This document shows, one piece after another, positions 55,317 to 64,000 of a stretch of DNA of 64,000 bases. Position numbers and translations under genes: made by a program. The notes under the pieces are model-generated. The model saw nothing but the letters and a program-made list of their open reading frames with translations, had not been told where the DNA came from and made no database searches. The DNA lies in the NCBI GenBank assembly GCA_902529115.1, contig CABZVB010000005.1:1-64000 (forward strand), given 5' to 3'. This DNA is from an uncultured Balneola sp. GTDB lineage: Bacteria; Bacteroidota; Rhodothermia; Balneolales; Balneolaceae. Positions within the stretch are counted from its first letter, which is position 1, and each line of letters starts with the position of its first letter.

Positions 55317-56054
55317 TTAGTAGTCAAATAAATTCCAAGGTTGTTGTGAAGGTATCTCTGCTTTGATATGTAATAACTTTTTTTTGACTGGGTGCTCGAA
55401 GACTAAGGCATACGACCTGAGTGCAAGTGATTTATCAGGGTTAGTATCCTCCTTACCATATTTATAATCACCCCATATAGGAAAACCCATTTTGCTAAGC
55501 TGAACACGAATTTGATGTGGTTTCCCAGTAATTAAATCTACTTCAATGAGACTATAATGGGTACTTTGTTTTACGGTAGTGTAGCTTAGTACGGCAGGTT
55601 TTGCTCCTGATATTTTGGAGCTATAGGCTTTGGTTTTATTGATTCTTAAATCTTTTTTAAGAAAGTGCTCATAAGTTGCTTTTGAAGGCGTTCGACCATG
55701 TACGATTGCCCAATAGGTTTTTTTTAACTGATGTTCTCGAATGAGTTTGGAGATGCGTGAAGCAGCCTTCGATGTTTTAGCGAGAACCATAAGTCCGCTC
55801 ACAGGCCGATCTAGTCGGTGTGTTAAGCCTAAATAGACATTCCCTGGTTTGTTGTACTCTTTTTTTAAATATCGCTTGCATAAATCGGTTAAATCGACAT
55901 GTTTGGTTTTATCGGCTTGCGATAATAACCCTGCAGGCTTGTCAATAACCAGCAAATGATTATCCTCATAAATAATTTTAATATTCGGATTGGTGCATGT
56001 CCATTTTTTACTGGTTGATTGATACCTTTCCATTACAACTCGCTTAGATTTCAT
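55317..56054 (-). CDS. RluA-family pseudouridine synthase
   Basis: Isomerises uridine in rRNA or tRNA. Catalytic motif HRLDRPVSGLMVLAK with the conserved Asp, IIYEDNHLLVIDKPAGLL near the N terminus and LITGKPHQIRVQLS after it. No S4 domain, 245 residues, so nearer to RluC/TruC-like short forms. A second ATG at 56033 is an alternative start. Follows the symporter gene after 15 bases. Confidence 0.9.
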   Translation of the reverse strand: MKSKRVVMERYQSTSKKWTCTNPNIKIIYEDNHLLVIDKPAGLLSQADKTKHVDLTDLCKRYLKKEYNKPGNVYLGLTHRLDRPVSGLMVLAKTSKAASRISKLIREHQLKKTYWAIVHGRTPSKATYEHFLKKDLRINKTKAYSSKISGAKPAVLSYTTVKQSTHYSLIEVDLITGKPHQIRVQLSKMGFPIWGDYKYGKEDTNPDKSLALRSYALVFEHPVKKKLLHIKAEIPSQQPWNLFDY

Positions 56055-56069
56055 AATATAAGGTATGAA

Positions 56070-57548
56070 TTAGGCATGCGTAAATTTTTCAACAATAGAA
56101 GCCTCAGTTTTTTGGGTAATAAGGCTTACAGTTATTAAACTAAAAAGGTTAATAACGAGACCATAAATGCCTTCATGAATATCCCAAGGTTTTAATTCCG
56201 GCCAAAAAAGAAAAACCAGCGTAGCAATTATACCACTTAATAGAGCCACAAGTGCACCAATCCGAGTGGCTGATGGCCAGTAAAACATCGCAAAGACTAA
56301 AGGAAAAAGTTGAGCTACACCACCGTAAGCACCTAATAATAAACTTACAATATCTGTGGAAGAAATAACCGCAAAATAATATGCAAGGACACTTATAAAT
56401 AAAATACTCAGCTGTATCACTTTTCGCTCTACATTTCCTTGGTTCAAACTATTCTTGAGTTGTGGAAGTTTGCGAAGACCATCCCTGACAAACACAGCCC
56501 CAGCAGCATGCAGTATTGCATCACCTGAACTCATCGAGGCGGCAAGAGTACCGGCGCAGACTAGGCCTACTAATACAATAGGTAAATCCATATTTTTGAG
56601 CACATGAGGTAAAATAGTATCTGATGGCGCTATTCCGGGAAAACTCAGTATAGCCGAAAAGCCGATGAATAATATGGGTAATAAGAATAGCTGAAATGTG
56701 GGGTATAATACTACGGTTAGTTTCATAGTTCGATCGTCTTTAGCAGCAAATGTTTTCATGAAAAAATGCGGCCACATTGAAAACCCAATAGCCGATATCA
56801 AAACCGCTGAGCTAAATCCGGCCCAGGACCAAGTGCTTCCATCACTTTGTAATCCTGGTGCTTGCAGCATATTTCCCAAACCCTCTCGTTGAATGGCTTC
56901 GAACATAGGTCCAATTCCACCATAAAGTTCCTTAGGTAGGTACAAACCTAAAAACCAAGCAATACTTAACATAAAAATACCCTGAAAGGTATTGGTCCAA
57001 CCAACCCCCATAATACCACTAAAAAAAACATATAATAAAACTACAATATAAGCCATTGCTGCGCCAAGCCAGTAGGGTATTTGACCGTCACTAATGGTAT
57101 TGAGCACCAATCCAGCGCCTTTCATTTGGAGAGTCAAATAAGGGATGAGTACTACTACTGTAAGTATGGCAAGAAGTATAGATAAAAAAGGACTTTGGTA
57201 TCGCTCTGAGAGTAATTCAGCTTGTGTAAGATAGCCATATTTAACACCCATTCTTCGTGCCTTTGGGCCAAAAAAATAGAGGGGTACCATTCCCAATGTT
57301 CCGTAGGCTATAATATAGAGAGCAGCAACACCTCTAGAGTATGCCCACCCTGGTCCTCCTAGAAATGCAAAGGAAGAAAAGATGGAGGCTCCTAATACAA
57401 AATAAAGCAGTAATAAATTCATAGAGCGGTCACCCGCAACGTAGCCTTCAGAGCTCTTACTCACCTTTAATCCGGGCAGAATCCCCATCACCAAGCTAAG
57501 AAGAAGATAGCCCATGGAAATACCAACTATAATCCAAGTATCATTCAT
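56070..57548 (-). CDS. Sodium:solute symporter (SSS family)
   Basis: Twelve to thirteen hydrophobic segments in 492 residues, with the LeuT-fold signatures SSEGYVAGDRSMNLLLLYFVLGASIFSSFAFLGGPGWAY split over helix 1, and GTLAASMSSGDAILHAAG, the Na2-site serines. Relatives with a DUF3311 partner carry monocarboxylates such as lactate, pyruvate or acetate. Its ATG overlaps the partner's stop by four bases, so the two are made together. Confidence 0.9.
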   Translation of the reverse strand: MNDTWIIVGISMGYLLLSLVMGILPGLKVSKSSEGYVAGDRSMNLLLLYFVLGASIFSSFAFLGGPGWAYSRGVAALYIIAYGTLGMVPLYFFGPKARRMGVKYGYLTQAELLSERYQSPFLSILLAILTVVVLIPYLTLQMKGAGLVLNTISDGQIPYWLGAAMAYIVVLLYVFFSGIMGVGWTNTFQGIFMLSIAWFLGLYLPKELYGGIGPMFEAIQREGLGNMLQAPGLQSDGSTWSWAGFSSAVLISAIGFSMWPHFFMKTFAAKDDRTMKLTVVLYPTFQLFLLPILFIGFSAILSFPGIAPSDTILPHVLKNMDLPIVLVGLVCAGTLAASMSSGDAILHAAGAVFVRDGLRKLPQLKNSLNQGNVERKVIQLSILFISVLAYYFAVISSTDIVSLLLGAYGGVAQLFPLVFAMFYWPSATRIGALVALLSGIIATLVFLFWPELKPWDIHEGIYGLVINLFSLITVSLITQKTEASIVEKFTHA

Positions 57549-57880
57549 GAGTCCTGACTCCTGGAGGTGGGCCTAAGATTTTGAGGTTCATTTGGCAGGC
57601 TTTTTCTCAGGATCTTATAATCTGTACGTTCACTTTTCTGATTCTCCCATATAAAAAAGGTCAAAAGCCCAAAAAAACTCAACAACAGACAGAGCAAAAC
57701 CCAAGCAATTGAAAAAGGCATTCCAAATACTATAGGTTCAATTGACCCAACTAAAGGATAGATAGGCCATATCAAAGAGAGTTGAATTAACATTAAAAAT
57801 ACAACAAAACACCGTATTACCGACTTTTTTTTCGGTTCTTTTACCGAATATACTAACCCGAGTTGCTTTTTTGAATTCAT
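57545..57880 (-). CDS. DUF3311-type small membrane partner of the symporter
   Basis: 111 residues with two hydrophobic segments (about 22-42 and 50-77) separated by the Pro-rich loop IWPIYPLVGSIEPIVFGMPFSIAW, the DUF3311 pattern. A charged tail of about 30 residues follows. It overlaps the symporter start by four bases. Known pairs suggest an accessory subunit; its own role is unproven. Confidence 0.82.
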   Translation of the reverse strand: MNSKKQLGLVYSVKEPKKKSVIRCFVVFLMLIQLSLIWPIYPLVGSIEPIVFGMPFSIAWVLLCLLLSFFGLLTFFIWENQKSERTDYKILRKSLPNEPQNLRPTSRSQDS

Positions 57881-57960
57881 AATAAGCTTTGTTGAGCCAA
57901 ATTGTAGGTATTGATAATATGATTAGCTCGAAAATAGAACAAATTCCTTAAGTTCCTACT

Positions 57961-59808
57961 ATGGAATCCAATACCATAAAAGAAAAAATAGCTAATTTGC
58001 CGCTAGAACCGGGCGTATATATATATAGAGACACCAAAGGTAGCATTTTATATGTAGGTAAAGCAAAGAAGCTTCGAAATAGAGTGCGTTCGTATTTTCA
58101 AGAGCGAAGTATTCAATCTGGTCGAATTCAGACAATGGTCCGGAAAATTGCCGATTTAGAGGTTATTGTAACGGATTCAGAAGCGGAAGCACTAATTCTT
58201 GAAAATAATTTAATCAAACAAAATCAGCCACGATATAATGTGCTTCTGAGGGATGACAAAACTTATCCCTATATCTGCATCACCAATGAGGAGCGTCCAA
58301 GAGTATTTCCTACCAGAACAGTCATTAAAGATGGGAGTCAGTATTATGGGCCGTATGATAGCGTCAACGGGATGAAGAGAATGCTAGAAGTTATTCGAAA
58401 AGCTTTTGGCTTATGTACCTGCGCTGTTTCTATTAAGACCCTCGATAAAACAAAAAATACGCCCAAGTGGCATAGCTGTTTTGATGATTACCTCGGGAGT
58501 TGTTCGGCTGAGTGGTCACTTTCAACCTATCAATCTAGTATCGATAAAGTAACTAAACTTATTAACGGTAAGACAAGTGTGCTCATTCGAGAACTAAAAG
58601 AAGAAATGGATATAGCAGCTCAAGCGATGGCTTTTGAGCAGGCAGCTTACTTGCGAGATAGTTTACAAGCTGTCATAAGGTACAGTGAGCGTATGAAAAT
58701 GGTAACAGAGACCGAACAAGACCGTGATTTATTTGTAGTAGAAAAAAATAACCAAATAAACGAGGCATGTGGAGTACTTTTAAAAATTCGCGAAGGGAAA
58801 CTAGTAGGTAAATTCCATCGGTTCATTAAGCCTGTTGAAGGATATACCCATTCGCAATTGCTCCAGAGTTTTATTGAAGACTATTATACCTCTGATCATC
58901 ATATTACCTTGCCGGATGAAGTATATTTGAGTCATGAATTGGTAGATGAAGAAGTACTCCATAGGTATTTGCATGAGCATAAATCTAAAAAAGTACCCTT
59001 CAAAGTTCCCGAGCGTGGAGACAAAGCTAAGCTGGTAAAAATGGCAGTGACCAACGCGAACTTATATCTCAACGATCGCGCCTTAGCACTAGAGAAAAGA
59101 GAACGAAATCGAATTCCAGCCGCTGTCTCAGATTTGCATCATTTTTTAAATCTTAGTCGCCTACCCCGTACGATACACTGCTTTGATAATTCTAATTTTC
59201 AAGGTGCCTACCCGGTTGCCTCGATGGTGTGTTTTGTGGATGCCAAACCAAGAAAAACTAAATACAAACACTTTCACATTAAAACTGTGGTAGGACCGGA
59301 TGATTTTGCTTCAATGGCAGAAGTCTTGACTAGACAATACAAAAGAGTACAAAAAAGTGGAGAGCACATACCCGATTTAATTGTAGTAGATGGTGGAAAA
59401 GGGCAGCTGAGTGTAGCTGTAAAAGCCTTAAAAGAGATTGAATTTTATGGTGAATGTGAGGTTATAGGTTTGGCTAAAAGATTAGAAGAAGTTTTTCTTC
59501 CAGGTCGCAAAGAGGCTATTATGATTCCAAAAACATCCCCAGCACTTAAACTGTTACAACAAGTTAGGGATGAAGCACATCGATTTGCCATTACTTTTCA
59601 TCGTAATATAAGGAGTAATCAAACAATTGGGAGTGAACTTACTAATATCAGCGGAATTGGCAAGAAAACAGCAGTACAACTACTAAAAAAATTTGGTTCA
59701 ATTTCTAACATACGAAAATTAGAGGTTCACGCGTTAGCTGAGGAAATTGGACATACGAAGGCAAATAAAATATTTGAATATTACACTGAAAATAATGTAA
59801 AGCAGTGA
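57961..59808 (+). CDS. uvrC: UvrABC system protein C
   Basis: Makes the two incisions in nucleotide excision repair. GIY-YIG nuclease at the N terminus (PGVYIYRDTKGSILYVGKAK), UVR domain (about residues 205-240), RNase H-like nuclease with FDNSNFQGAYPVAS and VVDGGKGQL, and a helix-hairpin-helix end (ISGIGKKTAVQLLKKFGS). 615 residues, complete. Transcribed toward the sigma factor gene. Confidence 0.97.
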   Translation: MESNTIKEKIANLPLEPGVYIYRDTKGSILYVGKAKKLRNRVRSYFQERSIQSGRIQTMVRKIADLEVIVTDSEAEALILENNLIKQNQPRYNVLLRDDKTYPYICITNEERPRVFPTRTVIKDGSQYYGPYDSVNGMKRMLEVIRKAFGLCTCAVSIKTLDKTKNTPKWHSCFDDYLGSCSAEWSLSTYQSSIDKVTKLINGKTSVLIRELKEEMDIAAQAMAFEQAAYLRDSLQAVIRYSERMKMVTETEQDRDLFVVEKNNQINEACGVLLKIREGKLVGKFHRFIKPVEGYTHSQLLQSFIEDYYTSDHHITLPDEVYLSHELVDEEVLHRYLHEHKSKKVPFKVPERGDKAKLVKMAVTNANLYLNDRALALEKRERNRIPAAVSDLHHFLNLSRLPRTIHCFDNSNFQGAYPVASMVCFVDAKPRKTKYKHFHIKTVVGPDDFASMAEVLTRQYKRVQKSGEHIPDLIVVDGGKGQLSVAVKALKEIEFYGECEVIGLAKRLEEVFLPGRKEAIMIPKTSPALKLLQQVRDEAHRFAITFHRNIRSNQTIGSELTNISGIGKKTAVQLLKKFGSISNIRKLEVHALAEEIGHTKANKIFEYYTENNVKQ

Positions 59809-59810
59809 AC

Positions 59811-59826
59811 TCACATGCACATGTGA
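59811..59826. promoter_or_regulatory. Palindrome between uvrC and the sigma factor gene
   Basis: TCACATG-CA-CATGTGA, seven-base perfect arms, ending 35 bases before the sigma factor ATG. Too short a stem and no T run of note for a terminator; the place and symmetry suit an operator. A direct repeat GTGTATC/TGTATC follows at 59836-59850. Confidence 0.4.
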
Positions 59827-59861
59827 TATTATTTTGTATCGATGTGTATCATTTTTATTGA

Positions 59862-60494
59862 ATGAAAATACATAAACCGACAAGATCCACACCTAAACGA
59901 TACTCTTTAACAGATAAAGAGCTAGTGTATTTATACCGCTATGAGCATGATGTAGAGGCATTTAAAACACTCTTTAACAGATATGAGTCTAAAATTTACT
60001 CCTATATTTATAGCATGGTATATAATGCAGAAGTTGCGAGTGATCTTTTTCAGGACACCTTTACTAAGGTTATTAATAAGATGGATAAAAACTATAACGA
60101 AGAAGGAAAATGGATTGCCTGGGTCATGCGAATAGCTCATAATGCTACCATAGATTATTTGAGAAGGGCAAAAAAGTTTGTAAATATTTCTAGTAATGAA
60201 GAAGAAAACACAGATTTTTTCCATCGTGTTGTTGATGAAGGAGTATTAGATCCCTCACAAGTCTACATTCAGCATGAGGACAAAAAGAGAATGTATAAAC
60301 AAATAAGTCGTTTACCTGAGGAGCAAAGAGCAGTAATTATGTTGCGTCATTATGAAGAGTTATCTTTTAAGGAAATAGCTGAAATTACTGGTGTTTCAAT
60401 TAATACGGCTTTAGGGCGTATGCGATATGCACTATCAAATCTGAGGAAATATTTTGAAGAAGAAAAAGAATCAGAACAAAACCATGCAAGTTAA
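59862..60494 (+). CDS. ECF-type RNA polymerase sigma factor
   Basis: A 210-residue sigma-70 family factor with region 2 (SDLFQDTFTKVINKMD, WIAWVMRIAHNATIDYLRR) and region 4 (LPEEQRAVIMLRHYEELSFKEIAEITGVSINTALGRMRYALSNLRKY). No region 1 or 3, so group 4. An 11-base overlap with the next gene, a likely anti-sigma factor, suggests translational coupling and a membrane-signalling switch. Regulon unknown. Confidence 0.93.
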   Translation: MKIHKPTRSTPKRYSLTDKELVYLYRYEHDVEAFKTLFNRYESKIYSYIYSMVYNAEVASDLFQDTFTKVINKMDKNYNEEGKWIAWVMRIAHNATIDYLRRAKKFVNISSNEEENTDFFHRVVDEGVLDPSQVYIQHEDKKRMYKQISRLPEEQRAVIMLRHYEELSFKEIAEITGVSINTALGRMRYALSNLRKYFEEEKESEQNHAS

Positions 60495-61119
60495 ACATAC
60501 AGATATTATTCGGTTCTTGATGGACGAGATGGACCCGTCTGAGAAAATTGTATTTGAGCAAAGAATTCAGTTGAACCAAGATTTACTTATCGAAGTCGAA
60601 AGTTTAAAACAGACGTGGCAAAAAACTAGTATATATCCCACTTTTAAGAGCCCATTGCATTTAAAAGAGGCCATATTTACTAAGGCAGAAACATCCATAA
60701 ATTCATCAACTATTGACTGGAATTGGCAAAGGATACCGCAAGATACTATGAAAATAGCGGCTAGCTTTTTAGTATTAGCGATTGCTATAGTTGCTTTGAA
60801 CACTTGGATGCCTGCAAGCCAATCTCTTAGTGAAAGTTCATTAAATACAGAAAATAACGAACAAAAAATTATAAAACCATTGACTAATGTTAAGGATATA
60901 AGTGCAGAAAATAATACAAGTAAAATAAATAGTGAAATTACTCCTTGGGTTGACCATAATCATATAATACGATTTGCTGGTACCGCTGAGTTTAATCCTA
61001 ATCAATCCCTGGAAATAAATCCAGTAAGCCAATATAACAGCAAGTTGCGGCTAGTAAACGGTAAAACAGGATACACCGGTCAAAGCAGAAAAATTTTACT
61101 TACGGGAAAAACCCCTTAA
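60484..61119 (+). CDS. Probable membrane anti-sigma factor
   Basis: The ATG at 60484, inside the last codons of the sigma gene, is chosen because it starts the conserved-looking HTDIIRFLMDEMDPSEKIVFEQRI helix region found in anti-sigma domains; the earlier ATG at 60454 only adds lysines. One membrane segment (about residues 90-110, IAASFLVLAIAIVALNTW) separates a cytoplasmic domain from a short polar outer part. No HxxxCxxC zinc motif. Function is inferred from position and topology. Confidence 0.7.
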   Translation: MQVKHTDIIRFLMDEMDPSEKIVFEQRIQLNQDLLIEVESLKQTWQKTSIYPTFKSPLHLKEAIFTKAETSINSSTIDWNWQRIPQDTMKIAASFLVLAIAIVALNTWMPASQSLSESSLNTENNEQKIIKPLTNVKDISAENNTSKINSEITPWVDHNHIIRFAGTAEFNPNQSLEINPVSQYNSKLRLVNGKTGYTGQSRKILLTGKTP

Positions 61120-61149
61120 TCATCATATTTAACCCTCCTAAACCCTCAA

Positions 61150-61158
61150 TGTGGATAA
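61150..61158 (-). promoter_or_regulatory. Perfect DnaA box in the parAB upstream region
   Basis: TGTGGATAA, the reverse complement of the consensus TTATCCACA, in the 133-base gap before parA. Only one was noticed, so this is not an origin by itself, but it fits parAB control by, or nearness to, the replication origin. Confidence 0.5.
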
Positions 61159-61252
61159 CTTAGCACTTCACTGTTAATAAGTATTTTTGGTTCGCTTCAG
61201 ACGTACTTTTATATTTGATTATATTTTACAGTTTTAAAGTTTTAACTCGTCA

Positions 61253-62050
61253 ATGGGTAAAGTAATTTCTATTGCAAATCAAAAAGGAGGGGTAGGTAAA
61301 ACCACCTCATCCATAAATTTAGCTGCTAGTTTGGCGGCTATCGAACATCCTACCTTGATTATTGATATTGATCCGCAAAGCAATACCACTAGTGGGTTAG
61401 GAATAGATATCTCCACGGTTACTAATTCTATCTATGAAGTCATGATAGGTAGTGCTGAAATTAACGATACCATCCGACAAACAGAATTAGACTTTCTCGA
61501 CCTTGTGCCGGCTCATATTAATTTAGTAGGAGCTGAAATAGAGATGATTGATCGTGATCAGCGTGAAAGAATTTTGACGAAAGCTTTAGCTGAATTACGG
61601 GATAAGTATGATTTCATCATCATTGATTGTCCACCTTCCTTAGGCCTATTGACCATTAATGCATTAACTGCTTCTGATTCCATTTTGATACCAGTTCAAT
61701 GTGAGTATTTTGCTCTAGAAGGTTTGGGGCAACTACTTAACACTATAAAAATTGTACGTCAACATTTAAATCCAAGCCTAGATATTGAAGGAGTGGCATT
61801 GACTATGTATGATACTAGAACTAGGTTGTCCAACCAAGTGGCAGAAGAGGTTAAGCGTTATTTTGATGATCGTGTATTCAAGACAGTTATTGCTAGGAAT
61901 GTACGCTTGGCGGAGGCACCATCTTTTGGTAAGCCCGCATTACTTTATGATTCAACTTCAATGGGAGCAAAGAATTATTTGGCCTTAGCAAGTGAGATCA
62001 TAAAGAGGAATAGGAAACTATTTAAGAATAGTCCTGTATTAACCAAGTAA
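61253..62050 (+). CDS. parA: Chromosome partition ATPase ParA (Soj)
   Basis: Deviant Walker [47 protein letters not shown] and [16 protein letters not shown] mark a chromosomal ParA of 265 residues. It starts a parA-parB operon, with parB six bases after its stop. Chromosomal parAB loci usually lie close to the replication origin. Confidence 0.96.
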   Translation: MGKVISIANQKGGVGKTTSSINLAASLAAIEHPTLIIDIDPQSNTTSGLGIDISTVTNSIYEVMIGSAEINDTIRQTELDFLDLVPAHINLVGAEIEMIDRDQRERILTKALAELRDKYDFIIIDCPPSLGLLTINALTASDSILIPVQCEYFALEGLGQLLNTIKIVRQHLNPSLDIEGVALTMYDTRTRLSNQVAEEVKRYFDDRVFKTVIARNVRLAEAPSFGKPALLYDSTSMGAKNYLALASEIIKRNRKLFKNSPVLTK

Positions 62051-62056
62051 AAGGAC

Positions 62057-63094
62057 ATGCCGAATAAAAAAGTACTAGGAAGAGGTTTGGGAGCTTTTTT
62101 CCCTGATATGGAAGATCAGCTCTCAAAGAAAATTTCCATTCTAACAGAAGCTGATCAGAAAGAAAGTTTAGCAGAAATTAGGCTTGGAAAACAATCAGTA
62201 AAATCTAATAATAGTAAAAAATTAACGGTAGAGAGTTCTGATTCCTATCCAGAATCAAAAGATGTTAAGGAAGATATAGTACTCTTCTTAGAACCTGAAA
62301 AGATCCGCCCGAATCCTTTCCAACCAAGGAAAAAATTTGACGAAGAACGGTTAGAAGAGTTAGCTGAATCTATTGAACAATATGGGCTTATTCAGCCAAT
62401 TACTGTTCGTTATTTAGGAGAAGAACGCTACGAACTAATTAGTGGTGAACGTCGACTAAGGGCGTCTAAATTAGCAGGTATTTCTAATATACCAGCCTAT
62501 GTTCGATATGCTGATGACGAACAAAGTATGGCGTGTTCGCTCATTGAAAATATTCAGCGTGAGGACTTAAATCCTTTGGAGATAGCTCTTGCATATCAAA
62601 GGTTGCTCGAAGAGTTTAGTTATACCCAATCTGAGGTAGCTAATAAGGTAGGTAAAAACCGGACAACGGTTACTAACATGCTTAGGTTGTTAAATTTACC
62701 CGATTTTATTCAATTAGCTTTATCGTCCAATAGAATTAGTGGAGGACATGCAAGAGCTTTACTTGGAGTTGATTCAGTAACCCAACAAAAGTTAATTCTC
62801 GATAAGGTAATAAGGGGACAATGGTCAGTTCGTCGCTTAGAAGATTATATTCGAGTTAAAGCTAATACCCCTAGAATTGATGATTATAGCGAAACAACTA
62901 AGACCTCGGAAAAAAAAGAAAATCTCGGAAAAAAAAATAGCGCTATTATTAAAGATATAGAATCTAAATTACGCAGTGCACTTGGTACAAAAGTGCAAAT
63001 GAAGACTTTTTCTGAAGGTGGAGAGATTCGTATAAAATACTTCACAGACGACGATTTAGAGCGAATATTAGAACTTCTCTCATCCACAGAATAG
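62057..63094 (+). CDS. parB: Chromosome partition protein ParB (Spo0J)
   Basis: CTPase clamp that loads at parS. Start KKVLGRGLGAFFP, then IRPNPFQPRKKFDEERLEELAESIEQYGLIQPI, the CTP-site GERRLRASKLAG, ACSLIENIQREDLNPLEIALAYQ and the helix-turn-helix YTQSEVANKVGKNRTTVTNMLRLL. A dimerisation domain ends the 345 residues. No clear parS was found in the window. Confidence 0.96.
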   Translation: MPNKKVLGRGLGAFFPDMEDQLSKKISILTEADQKESLAEIRLGKQSVKSNNSKKLTVESSDSYPESKDVKEDIVLFLEPEKIRPNPFQPRKKFDEERLEELAESIEQYGLIQPITVRYLGEERYELISGERRLRASKLAGISNIPAYVRYADDEQSMACSLIENIQREDLNPLEIALAYQRLLEEFSYTQSEVANKVGKNRTTVTNMLRLLNLPDFIQLALSSNRISGGHARALLGVDSVTQQKLILDKVIRGQWSVRRLEDYIRVKANTPRIDDYSETTKTSEKKENLGKKNSAIIKDIESKLRSALGTKVQMKTFSEGGEIRIKYFTDDDLERILELLSSTE

Positions 63095-63101
63095 TAGACA
63101 T

Positions 63102-63869
63102 ATGACCAACTCAAGACTATTTTTGTTGGTAAGAATTTGCTTGAGTAGCTTCATCAGTGTTTTTCTTTCATTTAATATGATTTTTGGACAGCCTACTAGT
63201 ATTAATGATCAAAAGTCGTCATTTTTTTCATCCTCACCGTTCAATTTAACCATACCGATTCTATCTGACACCTTAGACCCGGTTCCAATAATCCGAGAAA
63301 GTACAGTAAATCAGTCTGATTCTACCCGCCTTTCCAGCATCATAAATGGTAGGGCAGACAAACAAGTTAATGCGCTTCCCTATCCTAAACAGATTTTACG
63401 AAAGTCACTGATTGTCCCAGGCTTAGGTCAATATCATAACGATCAAAGTTGGAAGATCCCGATTATTTACAGCCTCTTTGGTGGTTTAGGCTATTACAGT
63501 GTGTATTTGACTAAGCAGTATCATGACTATAAAGCAGCCTATTATAATGCTGTTACTGATCATGATGATCTTCGATTTGGCCCGACTCCTGAAAGGCTCA
63601 TAGGGGCAAATACCAACCAACTAAAGAACAATCGTAACTTTTTGCGTAATCGGAGAGATTTGATATATGTGACCGTTGGATTGGCTTACGCGCTAAGTGC
63701 TATAGATGCTTATGTATATGCACATTTATCAACGTTTGATGTTTCAGATGATTTAAGTCTACATCCAACTTTTGATATTTACCAACTTGAGAGCAGCAAG
63801 TCTAGTACAGAAATTACAAGTACTAGTAAGGCGGTACCAATGCTTGGGTTTCAACTCGATTTTAAATAA
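63102..63869 (+). CDS. DUF5683-type membrane protein
   Basis: 255 residues: an N-terminal hydrophobic signal or anchor (about 5-27), a low-complexity polar stretch, then RKSLIVPGLGQYHNDQSWKIPIIYSLFGGLGYYSVYL and RNRRDLIYVTVGLAYALSAIDAYVYAHL. The PGLGQ..N...WK.P..Y...G pattern is that of DUF5683 proteins, which follow parB in many Bacteroidota. It starts seven bases after parB. Role unknown. Confidence 0.85.
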   Translation: MTNSRLFLLVRICLSSFISVFLSFNMIFGQPTSINDQKSSFFSSSPFNLTIPILSDTLDPVPIIRESTVNQSDSTRLSSIINGRADKQVNALPYPKQILRKSLIVPGLGQYHNDQSWKIPIIYSLFGGLGYYSVYLTKQYHDYKAAYYNAVTDHDDLRFGPTPERLIGANTNQLKNNRNFLRNRRDLIYVTVGLAYALSAIDAYVYAHLSTFDVSDDLSLHPTFDIYQLESSKSSTEITSTSKAVPMLGFQLDFK

Positions 63870-63962
63870 GCTTAGATTTTTTCATTCATAGAATTCCATA
63901 AAAGTCTCAATATTGAGATCGCACAAAAAAACAAAACAATAAAATTTAATCATTTTAAAAGC

Positions 63963-64000
63963 ATGGATAAACAAAAGCCGCTGCTAATTCCTAATTCATA
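63963..64000 (+). CDS. Possible start of a gene leaving the window
   Basis: ATG followed by an open frame MDKQKPLLIPNS to the window edge, 93 bases after the DUF5683 gene. Too short to identify; no clear ribosome site. Confidence 0.3.
   Translation, partial: MDKQKPLLIPNS

Noticed and set aside
59811-59826. CRP-type binding site
   Set aside because: The arms are in the opposite order to TGTGA-N6-TCACA and the spacing does not fit.

Overview
The window is a 64 kb stretch of an AT-rich, gene-dense bacterial chromosome. The best fit is a marine member of the Bacteroidota/Balneolota/Rhodothermota assemblage, most likely Balneolales-like. Four things point there: two very large secreted proteins end in the type IX secretion sorting tail (NYPNPFNPTT), a xanthorhodopsin-type proton pump is paired with a Brp/Blh retinal-forming enzyme, there is a small Hc1-like histone, and parA-parB is followed by a DUF5683 gene. 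The taxonomy is inferred from gene content and was not tested by alignment. No tRNA, rRNA, CRISPR array, insertion sequence or prophage was recognised.

Layout. 1-10.6 kb is a rearranged block: the 3' part of nadE, a 2166-residue secreted double 5'-nucleotidase preceded by a five-fold 11-bp repeat that looks like a Pho box, a dead fragment of a lytic transglycosylase gene fused to a second fragment of nadE, then the intact transglycosylase. 10.6-19 kb is an envelope and housekeeping run: a CtpA-type protease, a PHP phosphoesterase, ribH, uppS, bamA and three successive Skp/OmpH chaperones. 19-31.7 kb holds a VWA protein, rnhB, the complete rod-shape operon mreB-mreC-mreD-mrdA-rodA, purH, purN, an AI-2E-type permease, recX and recA. 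32-40 kb has a kynureninase-like enzyme, a GlcNAc-kinase-like ATPase and a 1908-residue secreted repeat protein.

40-51 kb is a minus-strand accessory run: a GMC oxidoreductase with its Tat-exported small subunit, a probably inactive hydrolase, a VanX-like D-Ala-D-Ala dipeptidase, the histone-like gene, a two-domain cytidine deaminase, a GH3/beta-lactamase fusion and a penicillin-acylase family protein. Several of these suggest turnover of cell-wall fragments. 51-55 kb is the light-harvesting locus, with rhodopsin and blh convergent across one shared terminator. 55-64 kb has a pseudouridine synthase, an SSS symporter with its DUF3311 partner, uvrC, an ECF sigma factor with a probable membrane anti-sigma factor, and parA-parB, whose promoter region carries a perfect DnaA box.

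Two parts stand out. In the first 10 kb, the phosphatase gene sits between copies of its flanking genes that differ mostly at silent sites. This suggests import from a diverged relative, with one homologous and one illegitimate junction, and the phosphatase carries its own phosphate-starvation-like control region. The second is the rhodopsin, which keeps the glycine that in xanthorhodopsin opens the protein to a carotenoid antenna.
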